64,000 nucleotides of DNA, taken from contig NZ_KI519454.1 in NCBI RefSeq assembly GCF_000482545.1, positions 1,426,001 to 1,490,000 of the forward strand. The letters are read 5' to 3'. Within the stretch, counting starts at the first letter, position 1; every line of letters begins with the position of its first letter. The position numbers were made by a program, and so were the translations under genes. This document shows positions 50,719 to 58,622 of this stretch, piece by piece. This DNA comes from Arthrobacter sp. 35W (GTDB taxonomy: Bacteria > Actinomycetota > Actinomycetes > Actinomycetales > Micrococcaceae). The notes beneath the pieces were generated by a model. The model saw only the letters and a list, made by a program, of their open reading frames with translations. It was not told where the DNA came from and ran no database searches.

Positions 50719-52031
50719 GAAGCATCGATGAAACAGAACACATCGGCACGGCGAAGACGGCGGCCGGTGAGGCCCCGGACGGCGGCGAAGACGTCTCTGC
50801 GTGGATCCGCGCCCAGGCGCAGGCGCGGCGCGAAGACCTCGTCCGGCTCTGCGCCGAGCTGGTCGCCGCGCGCAGCGTCAACCCCGACGGGGACACCCGC
50901 GCCGCCGCCGAGGTGGTCCGCGGATTCCTCGCCTCCCGCGGGCTCAACCCCCGGCTCGAGCGGCAGCTGGAGCACATGCCGTCGGTGCTGGCGGAGCTGG
51001 ATTCCGGCCAGCCCGGCCCCCATCTTGTCCTCAACGTCCACCTGGACACGATGCCGCCGGGGGATGAATCCACCTGGTCGGTGCCCGTCTGGGACATGAT
51101 CCGCCGGGACGGGCGGCTGTACGGCCTGGGCATGGGCAATATGAAGGGCGCCGTGGCGGCGATGCTGCACGCGGTGGACCTGCTGGCCCAGCTGCGCCAC
51201 CACTGGAGCGGACGGATCACCTTCACCGCCGTCAGCGACGAGGTGGTGTTTGGCGACAATGGCGCGGCCTTCCTGCTGCGCCAGCATCCCGGACTCACCG
51301 GCAACGCGCTGCTCTGCGGCGAGGGTCCCGGCTACCGCCGCCTCGCCGTGGGCGAGAAGGGTGTGCTGTGGCTGGAGGTGGCGGCCACGGGGGAGGCGGG
51401 GCATTCCTCCGCGGTGCGCCAGGGCCGGTCCGCCGCGGCACGGATCGCCCGCGCCGCCACGGCCATCGACGGCCTCACGGGCCTGCGCGGCACCCTGCCT
51501 CCCGAACTGCAGGGCCTCGCCGGCGCCGGCCTGGAACTCACCGCCAACGTCGGCGTCCTGGCGGCCGGCAGCTTCATCGGCCAGATTGCCACCAGCGGCC
51601 GGCTCGAGGTGGACCTGCGCCTCCCACCGGGGATCACCGCCGACGCGGCCGAGGATCTGGTGCGGGCGGCCATCGGCGGCGACGGCCTGACCCTGCGGCG
51701 CATCAAGGGCTGGGACGCCAATGTGACGGACCCCGGGGACAGCCTGGTGCAGGCCTGGCGCCGCGGAGAGGTCCTGGCCGGACTGCCGGCGGCGGATCTG
51801 GCCATCCGGCTCCCCGCCAGCGACGCGAGCCGCTGGCGCCAACGCGGCATTCCAGCCCTCTGCTACGGCCCGCAGCCCACCCTCTCGGCGGGCATCGACG
51901 ACTACGCCGTCGAAGATGAGGTGGTCAACTGTGCGGCCCTCTACGCCCTGGCCGCGTTATCCTACCTCCAGGGGAATCCGCCCCAGCGACCATCCATTCC
52001 CGCACCGCCCTTGATCGGAGACCTCCCATGA
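50715..52031 (+). CDS. M20-family peptidase/deacylase homologue with altered metal ligands
   Basis: This 438-residue protein has the M20 fold: LNVHLDTMPPGDESTW with His109 and Asp111, YGLGMGNMKGAVAAM, AVSDEVVFGDNGA, CGEGPG with Glu203, and GEAGHSSAVRQGRSA with His230. Three dinuclear-zinc ligands look replaced: the bridging Asp of the DMKG motif is Asn142, the second Glu of the EE pair is Val177 (base Glu176 kept), and the C-terminal His is Tyr/Ala near 397-398. Ordinary members are aminoacylases or deacylases. This one may use one metal, be inactive, or have a new activity. It overlaps both neighbours by ATGA. Confidence 0.8.
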   Translation: MRSIDETEHIGTAKTAAGEAPDGGEDVSAWIRAQAQARREDLVRLCAELVAARSVNPDGDTRAAAEVVRGFLASRGLNPRLERQLEHMPSVLAELDSGQPGPHLVLNVHLDTMPPGDESTWSVPVWDMIRRDGRLYGLGMGNMKGAVAAMLHAVDLLAQLRHHWSGRITFTAVSDEVVFGDNGAAFLLRQHPGLTGNALLCGEGPGYRRLAVGEKGVLWLEVAATGEAGHSSAVRQGRSAAARIARAATAIDGLTGLRGTLPPELQGLAGAGLELTANVGVLAAGSFIGQIATSGRLEVDLRLPPGITADAAEDLVRAAIGGDGLTLRRIKGWDANVTDPGDSLVQAWRRGEVLAGLPAADLAIRLPASDASRWRQRGIPALCYGPQPTLSAGIDDYAVEDEVVNCAALYALAALSYLQGNPPQRPSIPAPPLIGDLP

Positions 52032-52726
52032 CAACGTCCGGTGCACTGGGTGGACCATCGACCCTTCGGGCGGCTGTGGATTCAAGTTCGCTGCCCGCGC
52101 AGATCCACGAGGCCCTCGAGGAAGCCATCATCCACGGCGATCTGCCGCCCGGATCCAGGATCCGCCCCGACGACATCGCGGCGGCCCATGGGGTGAGCCG
52201 CATCCCCGTCCGCGAGGCCCTCAGCTCCCTTCACGAGGCAGGCTGGGTGGAGATGCGGCCGCGCTACGGCGTGTACGTGAAGGAACGCAACCACACCGAG
52301 CTGCAGGAGCTTTTTGAGGCGCGGGCCGCTCTTGAGGCCGAGATCGCCCGGCTGGCCGCCCTGCGCCACGACGCCGGGGATGCGGCAGCCCTGGGCCGGA
52401 TTGTCGAGGCCACCAAGAAGGCGGCGGCCGACGGCGATGTGGAGGGATTGTCGCGGGCCAGCGTCGAGTTCAACGCGGCACTGCGTACGGCGGCCCGCAA
52501 CTCCGTGCTCGCCGCCCTGTCGCTGGGCCTGGAGAAGCGTGCGCGTTTCTACTTCTTCCCGGTCTCGGGGATGCTGGGCAGCGAGTGGGGGCAGAAGCAG
52601 GCCCACCTCGCCGATGCAGTGGCCTCCGGGGATGGCGCCGAGGCCGCCGGTTCCGCACACCGCTACATGATCGAAACCGGCGAGGCCGTCTTCAAGCTGC
52701 TCGGACCGGAGTCGTTCAGCAGCTGA
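52028..52726 (+). CDS. GntR-family regulator, FadR/FCD subfamily
   Basis: This 232-residue regulator has a winged HTH (QIHEALEEAIIHGDLPPGSRIRPDDIAAAHGVSRIPVREALSSLHEAGWVEM) and an FCD ligand domain (ELFEARAALEAEIARLAALR). FCD proteins sense organic acids through bound metal. It ends the GGT/M20 operon with an ATGA overlap, so it is co-expressed with the enzymes it probably controls. The AT-rich palindromes at 49223-49242 are its likely site, governing both divergent operons. Confidence 0.9.
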   Translation: MTTSGALGGPSTLRAAVDSSSLPAQIHEALEEAIIHGDLPPGSRIRPDDIAAAHGVSRIPVREALSSLHEAGWVEMRPRYGVYVKERNHTELQELFEARAALEAEIARLAALRHDAGDAAALGRIVEATKKAAADGDVEGLSRASVEFNAALRTAARNSVLAALSLGLEKRARFYFFPVSGMLGSEWGQKQAHLADAVASGDGAEAAGSAHRYMIETGEAVFKLLGPESFSS

Positions 52727-52765
52727 GGCTGCCTGCCGTCGAGTCGTTCGGCAGCGCGGGCGTTC

Positions 52766-53575
52766 TCAGCGGTGGTGCTGCTGCCGAAAGTGCGACGGCG
52801 GCAGGCCGACCCGCCGGGCGAACAGCCGGCTGAAGTAGGCGCCGTCGTCGTAGCCCACCAGCCGGGCGATGCGCTCGATGGGGTAGGCGGTGCCGGCCAG
52901 CAGCGCCTGCGCGCGGGACATCCGCAGCTGCAGGACAAATTCCTTGGGCCCCACTCCAGCGCCCGCCTGGACCGCCTCGCGCAGGGCCGAGGGTGTGAGC
53001 CCCAGCCTCGCCGCCTGCTGCGCCGCACTGAGCGACAGATAGGCCAGTTCCCGCAGCCGGCCCAGCAGGGCATCGGCGGCATCGATGGCCGGCTGGTGGC
53101 TGTGTCGGCCGGCGTCGAGCATGATCTGCTGGGCCGCGACGGAGGATTCCAGATCGCCTCTGGGCCCTTCCAGTGCCAGCGTCCGCCGCAATTCGGCAAA
53201 GCCCGACGGCGGGCGGTACCCGGCGGAGAGCGCTGCCAGGGGTTGGCTGCGGCTGAAGCAGCCCAGCTCCTCAAAGGCCCGGGCGCCCGGACCGGTGAAG
53301 AGCAGCCAGTGTTCCCGCCAGCCTTCCGGGCCCGGACCATAGCCGTGTTCGACGCCGGGAAAAATCCAAATCACCGCAGGAGCGGTTACAGTGTGGCGGA
53401 CCCCGCCATAGAGGAGCCAGCCGCTCCCTTCCGAGACAATGACCAGGGCATGGCTGGGCAGCGTTCTGCGGGAAAACGAGGGCAACCGCCCCTCCTGCTC
53501 GCCGGCGCCCAGGGCCGCGACGCCCAATTCGTGCAGCGTCCGGGCGGGATTGCGGTACAGCGCCCACGGTTCCAT
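52766..53575 (-). CDS. AraC-family transcriptional regulator
   Basis: This 269-residue protein has an N-terminal cupin-like sensing domain (HALVIVSEGSGWLLYGGVRHTVTAPAVIWIFPGVEHGYG) and a C-terminal double HTH (SLSAAQQAARLGLTPSALREAVQAGAGVGPKEFVLQLRMSRAQALL; YPIERIARLVGYDDGAYFSRLFARRVGLPP). It is divergent from the PhyH dioxygenase and is presumably its activator. ATG 53575 follows GGAG. The cupin-plus-HTH form is common in regulators of carbohydrate use. Confidence 0.9.
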   Translation of the reverse strand: MEPWALYRNPARTLHELGVAALGAGEQEGRLPSFSRRTLPSHALVIVSEGSGWLLYGGVRHTVTAPAVIWIFPGVEHGYGPGPEGWREHWLLFTGPGARAFEELGCFSRSQPLAALSAGYRPPSGFAELRRTLALEGPRGDLESSVAAQQIMLDAGRHSHQPAIDAADALLGRLRELAYLSLSAAQQAARLGLTPSALREAVQAGAGVGPKEFVLQLRMSRAQALLAGTAYPIERIARLVGYDDGAYFSRLFARRVGLPPSHFRQQHHR

Positions 53576-53599
53576 TGCCGCTCCATCATGTCGAAGAAA

Positions 53600-53626
53600 A
53601 GTCCAAGCCAACGATACCGAAGTCCA
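53600..53626. promoter_or_regulatory. Direct repeats 21 bp apart, possible AraC sites
   Basis: AGTCCA occurs at 53600-53605 and 53621-53626, each preceded by GAA or GAAA, in the 86-base gap between the AraC and PhyH genes. A 21-bp spacing of direct repeats (two helical turns) is the usual layout of AraC half-sites. Confidence 0.45.
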
Positions 53627-53661
53627 TTGGCCAGCGCCGCGGGGCACGGCAGTCTTGAACA

Positions 53662-54513
53662 ATGATCACTTCCAATGGCTACGTCCTTGATGAATCCGAG
53701 CACCGGATGGGTGCCCTTGAGCCCGTCCCGGCGGCCGCGCGGGGAGACCGCGATGCCCTGTGGGGCCGGCTCCGGCGGGACGGCTACCTCTACCTCAAGG
53801 GCCAGCTGGCTGCGTCGATGGTCAACGAGTTCCGCCGCTACTACTTCCAGGCGCTGGAGGGGACCAATGTGACAGCCGCAGGGACGGACCCGGCCCTCGG
53901 GCTGGGGGCTCAGGAGGATGTGGACCGGGCCGCTCTGCGCCGGATCCTCTTCGAGACCATCGTCCCCGGCACGGAGTACCAGGCGCTGTGCGCCCATGAG
54001 GACATCGCGGGCTGGTTCGAGTGGTTCCTGGGCGACGATGTCCACCTGCACCGCCGCAAGATCATCCGGCACACCAAGGCGGGGGAGTCAGGCATCGGCA
54101 CGGCAACCCAGGCCCACTACGACCTGGTCTACCTGCGCGACGGCAGCGACAGAGTGCTGTCCATGTGGATACCGCTGGGGGACTGCGCCGTGGAGCGCGG
54201 AGGCCTGGCCTACCTTGAGGGCAGCCACCACTGGGTGATGGCGCAGGAACGGAACGGGGAATTGGCCCGGCCGGCCGCCTCCATCACCGCCGATCTGCCG
54301 GGGCTGGCCGAGGAGCACGACGCGCGGTGGCTGGTCACGGACTACGAGGCCGGCGACGTCGTCGTCCATTCGGCGCACATCGTCCATGCCTCCACCGACA
54401 ACCTGGATCAGGCCGGGGCGATGCGCCTGTCCACGGACATCCGCTACCAGCGGGCCAGCGAGCCCATCGACTGGCGCTGGCAGGAACATTGGCGGTACGA
54501 CGACGGGCTCTAG
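53662..54513 (+). CDS. Phytanoyl-CoA dioxygenase (PhyH) family protein
   Basis: This 283-residue Fe(II)/2-oxoglutarate oxygenase has the metal triad His152-x-Asp154 (QAHYDLVYL) and a distal His, most likely His242 in HIVHASTDN, plus Arg in MRLSTDIRYQ for 2-oxoglutarate. The segment LSMWIPLGDCAVERGGLAYLEGSHH is a PhyH signature. It hydroxylates a small organic substrate, unknown here. It is divergent from an AraC regulator. ATG 53662 has only a weak ribosome site. Confidence 0.87.
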   Translation: MITSNGYVLDESEHRMGALEPVPAAARGDRDALWGRLRRDGYLYLKGQLAASMVNEFRRYYFQALEGTNVTAAGTDPALGLGAQEDVDRAALRRILFETIVPGTEYQALCAHEDIAGWFEWFLGDDVHLHRRKIIRHTKAGESGIGTATQAHYDLVYLRDGSDRVLSMWIPLGDCAVERGGLAYLEGSHHWVMAQERNGELARPAASITADLPGLAEEHDARWLVTDYEAGDVVVHSAHIVHASTDNLDQAGAMRLSTDIRYQRASEPIDWRWQEHWRYDDGL

Positions 54514-54576
54514 GCCCGGGTGGTAGTCTCGGCCCCATACGGCTTGGTTGGAACTGGCTGAAGGTTGGGGTGCGTC

Positions 54577-56217
54577 ATGTCGAATCTCCCACTATCGAAG
54601 CGGCGGAATACACCGTTGGTTCTCGGCGTCTGGCTGGCGGCCGCGCTGGCACTGGGCGGGTGCATCCCCGAAGATTCCGGCAGCCAGGGTCCGGCCAGTA
54701 CCACCGGCGCAACCACGGCGCCCCTCATCACGGGGAACCCCGGGCTGGTGGCAGGTGTGCCCATTCCGGATGGCCAGATCGACGCGGCCGTCGCGAAGCT
54801 TCCCGACCTGGTGAAGTCCATCATGGCCTCCACCAACATCCCCGGGCTGTCGGTCGCCGTCGTCCACGAGGGGAAGACGGTGGCCGCCGCCGGCTACGGC
54901 GTCCGCAAGGTGGGGGAGGATGCCGCGGTGGATGCCGACACGGTGTTCCAGCTGGCCTCGCTCTCCAAATCCGTGGGGTCTACGGTGGTGGCCAGCGAGG
55001 TCGCGAAGGGCGCCGTCGCCTGGAACACTCCGCTGCAGGCCAACCTGCCCGGTTTCACCCTCTCGGATCCCTGGATCGGATCCCACGTGACCATTGCCGA
55101 TATGTACACCCACCGCTCAGGACTCGGCGACCACGTGGGCGATGATCTGGAAGAGGTTGGCTTCGACCAGAGCCAGATCCTTTCCCGCCTGCAGTATGCG
55201 CCGCTGGATGGCTTCCGCACCATCGACCACTACACCAACTTCGGCCTCACCGCCGCGGCGGAATCGGTGGCGGCAGCCGCGAAGACGGATTGGGCCACCC
55301 TCTCCGAGCGCGACATCTACGCGCCGCTCGGCATGGCATCCACGAGTTCGCGCTTTGCCGATTTCATGGCCAGGCCCAACCGCGCCTCGGGGCACGTGCT
55401 GGTCGACGGCGCCTACCAGGCCAGGTACCAGCGCCAGCCGGATGCCCAATCACCTGCCGGCGGCGTGAGCTCCTCGGCCAACGACATGGCCAAATGGATG
55501 TCCATGGTGCTGGACGGCGGCAGTTTCAACGGCCAGCCGGTGGTGGATCCGGCGGCGCTGTCGCCGGCCTTGACCTCGCAGTTTGTCTCATCTCCGGCAA
55601 CGTCACCCGACGCGCGGGCCAGTTACACCGGCTACGGCTTCAATGTCAGCAACCAGCCCACCGGCCGCACGATGCTCAGCCATTCGGGGGCCTTTGCCCT
55701 CGGCGCAGGGACCACCTTTGCGATGCTGCCCTCGGAAAAGCTGGGCATCGTGGTGCTCACCAATGCCGCGCCGCTGGGCGCGGCCGAGACCGTGGCGGCC
55801 AGCTTCATGGACCTGGTCCAGTACGGCGAGCCGCGCTTCGATTGGTTTGCCCTCTACAAGCCGGGCTTCGCAGCGATGGCGGCCCCCTTCGGCTCGCTGG
55901 TGGGCCAGACGGCACCCACGGCTCCGGCACCGGCCCTGCCCGATGCCGAGCTGGTGGGCAGCTACGCCAACAGCTACTTTGGCACCGCCGAGGTCACGGT
56001 GCGCGACGGCGGCCTGGCCGTGGTGCTGGGGCCGGCCGGCGTCGTCTATCCGCTGACCCACTGGGACGGCAACACCTTCAGCACTCCGCTGGCCAGTGAG
56101 AATGCCGAGCCCGGCTCCATCTCCAAGGTGGAGTTCACCGCCGGGGCGGACGGCCGCGCGTCGTCCCTGGTCTTTGAGTACTTCGACAAGGGCGGCCTCG
56201 GCACCTTCACCCGGTAG
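54577..56217 (+). CDS. Serine hydrolase lipoprotein, beta-lactamase class C fold
   Basis: This 546-residue protein starts with a lipoprotein signal (LALGGC, lipidated Cys29). The hydrolase domain has SxxK (SLSK, Ser128/Lys131), YxN (YTN, Tyr219) and HSG in the third motif position. A C-terminal beta-rich domain (LVGSYANSYFGTAEVTVRDGG) is of the kind following class C-like esterases and peptidases. It probably acts outside the membrane on peptides, esters or D-amino-acid substrates rather than as a resistance beta-lactamase. ATG 54577 gives a proper signal peptide. Confidence 0.85.
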   Translation: MSNLPLSKRRNTPLVLGVWLAAALALGGCIPEDSGSQGPASTTGATTAPLITGNPGLVAGVPIPDGQIDAAVAKLPDLVKSIMASTNIPGLSVAVVHEGKTVAAAGYGVRKVGEDAAVDADTVFQLASLSKSVGSTVVASEVAKGAVAWNTPLQANLPGFTLSDPWIGSHVTIADMYTHRSGLGDHVGDDLEEVGFDQSQILSRLQYAPLDGFRTIDHYTNFGLTAAAESVAAAAKTDWATLSERDIYAPLGMASTSSRFADFMARPNRASGHVLVDGAYQARYQRQPDAQSPAGGVSSSANDMAKWMSMVLDGGSFNGQPVVDPAALSPALTSQFVSSPATSPDARASYTGYGFNVSNQPTGRTMLSHSGAFALGAGTTFAMLPSEKLGIVVLTNAAPLGAAETVAASFMDLVQYGEPRFDWFALYKPGFAAMAAPFGSLVGQTAPTAPAPALPDAELVGSYANSYFGTAEVTVRDGGLAVVLGPAGVVYPLTHWDGNTFSTPLASENAEPGSISKVEFTAGADGRASSLVFEYFDKGGLGTFTR

Positions 56218-56226
56218 GGCCGCACG

Positions 56227-56697
56227 CTATTCGGTGGCGGCCCGCGGGGCGGCCGATTCGGCGGTCCACCAGCGGGCCGGGGCGCTCACAGTGAAACGGC
56301 GGCCCGTGACGGAGGTGGGCACTATCCGGATGAAGGCATCCTTGGAGCCGTCCTGCCAGGGGAACAGCATCAGCGAGAAGCTCTCGAGCACGTCATCGGT
56401 GGCGGTGATGGCGGAAGCGGTTCCCTTCACCACGACGCTCCAGGCGATGCCACTGTCGGCATCCACGCCGTCGGCCTCCAAGGCGACAGGTGCCTCGCCC
56501 AGGGCGGCGGCCAGTTTGGTCCCCTCGCCCGTCCGGAACACAAGGGTGCCATGGTCAACGGCGTAGTTGAGGGGGAAGATGTCCGGGTGGTCCTCCACCC
56601 ACAGTGCCAAGCGCCCCACGGACACGGTCCGAAGCAGGGCCCAGCAGTCGGAGGAGGACAGGACGTCAGTGGCCGTGACGGTCGGTTTTGTGCTCAT
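56227..56697 (-). CDS. Pyridoxamine-5'-phosphate-oxidase-fold (flavin/F420 split-barrel) protein
   Basis: This 156-residue protein has the split-barrel pattern seen in Rv-type PPOX proteins: CWALLRTVSVGRLALWVEDHPDIFPLNYAVDHGTLVFRTGEGTKLAA, then WSVVVKGTASAI and FIRIVPTSVTGRRF. Such proteins bind FMN or F420 and reduce or sense small molecules; the exact reaction is open. ATG 56697 (MSTKPT) was preferred over an upstream in-frame start. It is convergent with the serine hydrolase gene and stands alone. Confidence 0.82.
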   Translation of the reverse strand: MSTKPTVTATDVLSSSDCWALLRTVSVGRLALWVEDHPDIFPLNYAVDHGTLVFRTGEGTKLAAALGEAPVALEADGVDADSGIAWSVVVKGTASAITATDDVLESFSLMLFPWQDGSKDAFIRIVPTSVTGRRFTVSAPARWWTAESAAPRAATE

Positions 56698-56733
56698 ACT
56701 GCCGACGATAGGCCCGCGCGATGGACAACGGAA

Positions 56734-56782
56734 GAGGCCTCCGGCGCCCGCATCCTTGCGGACGTCCGGCACCGGAGGCCTC
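56734..56782. terminator. Hairpin downstream of the second sugar ABC operon
   Basis: GAGGCCTCCGG (56734-56744) and CCGGAGGCCTC (56772-56782) form an 11-bp stem. The loop itself contains a short CCGCA/TGCGG stem. It lies 30 bases after the leftward permease stop at 56812 and upstream of the PPOX-fold gene. Confidence 0.6.
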
Positions 56783-56811
56783 ATGCCACGATGTTGGTGT
56801 GGTGGAGCGTC

Positions 56812-57648
56812 TCAGCCCTTGACGGAGCCTGCCGTCAGGCCCTGGACGATGAACTTGCTCGCGAAGGCGAAGATCACCAGCGTGGGTACCACGGTCAGCA
56901 CGGCGGCCGCGGACATGGAGCCCCAATCGATGTTGAAGCTGGAGATGAACCCGGCCAGCGCCGTCGGAATCGTCTTGTTGGCATCGCTGTTCATCAGCGT
57001 CACCGACAGGAAGAGCTCGTTCCAGCAGTTCACAAAGTTGAAGATGAAGCTCGCCGCGACGCCCGGCAGCATCACGGGAACCAGCACCCGGAACAGCGCA
57101 CCGAGGCGGGAGCAGCCATCGATCATGGCCGCCTCCTCCAGCGCGTCGGGGACGTTTTCGAAGAAGCCGCGGAGCATGATGGTGCAGAACGGGATGCAGA
57201 TGGCGATGTAGATCAGGATCAGCCCGGTCTTGGAATCCACCAGGCCAAAATCGCTCATCATCAGGTACAGCGGCCCCAGAGCGATGAACCCCGGGATCAT
57301 CTGAGTCACGAGGAAGGCGCCCATCACCGCGCCGCGGCCGGCGAACTGGAAGCGGGCCAGCACGTATGCGGACAGCAGCGAAATCACCGTCGCGACAGTG
57401 GAGGCCACCGTCGCGACAATCAGCGAGTTCACCATGTACTGGCCGAAATCCGACTTGGTGAAGAGCCCGATGTAATTCTCCAGGGACAACTGGCGCGGCC
57501 AGTAGTCCAGCGGGAGGGAGTAGATGGCGCCCGGTTCCTTCAGCGAGGTGATGATGATCCAGTACAGCGGGAACACTGTGGCCAGCAGGCACAGCGCCAG
57601 GAAGACGACCTTGCTGACGCGCCCGGCGATGCTCACTTTGTTGATCAT
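56812..57648 (-). CDS. Sugar ABC transporter permease, MalG type
   Basis: This 278-residue permease has six helices (first: VVFLALCLLATVFPLYWIIITSL), the block FALVTQMIPGFIALGPLYLM-like in mid protein, and the EAA loop (LEEAAMIDGCSRLGALFRVLVPVMLPGVA). It is the last gene of the operon and overlaps the MalF-type permease by ATGA. No ATPase gene is present, so a shared MsiK-type ATPase is likely. Confidence 0.9.
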   Translation of the reverse strand: MINKVSIAGRVSKVVFLALCLLATVFPLYWIIITSLKEPGAIYSLPLDYWPRQLSLENYIGLFTKSDFGQYMVNSLIVATVASTVATVISLLSAYVLARFQFAGRGAVMGAFLVTQMIPGFIALGPLYLMMSDFGLVDSKTGLILIYIAICIPFCTIMLRGFFENVPDALEEAAMIDGCSRLGALFRVLVPVMLPGVAASFIFNFVNCWNELFLSVTLMNSDANKTIPTALAGFISSFNIDWGSMSAAAVLTVVPTLVIFAFASKFIVQGLTAGSVKG

Positions 57649-58616
57649 CTCTGCGCCTTTCGGGGTCGGACCGCCATGAGGTAGAAGGCGGCGAAGAGCA
57701 TGAGGGTGACGACGACGATCAGGCCCAGGGCCGATGCCTTGCCGTAGTCGCCCTCCTGCGTAATTTTGATCATGTACGTGGTGATGATGTGCGTCTGGTC
57801 CGCGGGTCCACCGCCGGTCATCGCGAAGATGATGTCGGGGAAGTTGAAGATCCAGATCACGCGCAGCAGGATGGTCAACGCCAGGGTGGTGGCGATGCTG
57901 GGCAGGGTGATGTTGAAGAAGGTCCGCACCTTTCCGGCGCCGTCCAGGGCCGCGGCCTCGTACATCTCATCCGATACAGACTGCAGCGCCGCGAGGATCA
58001 TGATGGCGAAGAACGTCACGCCGTACCAAATGTTGGCGATGATGATGGCCGTCATGGCAAAGCCTGGTTCGGCCAGCCACGGGATGGGTGAGTCGATCAC
58101 GCCGGCCTTCATCAGCAGATCATTCACCACGCCGAACTCCGCATTGAACATCCAGCGGAACAGCATGCCGATCAGGAATCCTGACACGGCCCAGGGGAAG
58201 AAGAGGAACGCCTGGTAGGCGCCGCGCATCCGGAACCGCCGCTTCAGGTAGAGGGCGACGGCGAAGCCGATCACCACCTGCGGGACGAGCGAGCCGACCA
58301 CCCAGACCACCGTGTTGCGGACGATGCCCCAGAACTCGGGGGCCTCGAACAGGCTCTGGAAGTTGCCGAACCCGACCCACGAGGTGTCGGAGAGATCATT
58401 CAGGTTCCAGTTGCGGAAGGCCATCTGGCTGCCGGAGATCATCGGATAGTAGGTGAAGATCCCCACGAAGATGGCTGCCGGAGCCAGAAAGGCCAGCAGC
58501 GTGAGGGCGGTTCTGGCATTGAACCGACGCTTGGTGCCGCTGCTCCTGCGCTCCCCGCCCGGTGCGTCCCTCCGGGGAGAGGGACGCACCGGCGCGTTCT
58601 TGGTTTCGACGCTCAC
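57645..58616 (-). CDS. Sugar ABC transporter permease, MalF type
   Basis: This 323-residue permease has a basic N-terminus, a first helix (ALTLLAFLAPAAIFVGIFTYYPM), further helices and the EAA loop (YEAAALDGAGKVRTFFNITLPSIATTLALT). It starts 6 bases after the binding-protein stop and overlaps the MalG-type permease. Together they form a CUT1 channel. Confidence 0.9.
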   Translation of the reverse strand: MSVETKNAPVRPSPRRDAPGGERRSSGTKRRFNARTALTLLAFLAPAAIFVGIFTYYPMISGSQMAFRNWNLNDLSDTSWVGFGNFQSLFEAPEFWGIVRNTVVWVVGSLVPQVVIGFAVALYLKRRFRMRGAYQAFLFFPWAVSGFLIGMLFRWMFNAEFGVVNDLLMKAGVIDSPIPWLAEPGFAMTAIIIANIWYGVTFFAIMILAALQSVSDEMYEAAALDGAGKVRTFFNITLPSIATTLALTILLRVIWIFNFPDIIFAMTGGGPADQTHIITTYMIKITQEGDYGKASALGLIVVVTLMLFAAFYLMAVRPRKAQR

Positions 58617-58622
58617 GCTGGA

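Noticed and set aside
50715-52031. M20 homologue as a pseudogene
   Set aside because: The frame is intact, codon use is normal, other motifs are conserved and both ends overlap neighbours, so a maintained variant is more likely.
54577-56217. Class C beta-lactamase resistance gene
   Set aside because: It has the fold motifs but is a lipoprotein with a long extra C-terminal domain and lacks the usual resistance-gene context; a peptidase or esterase is more likely.
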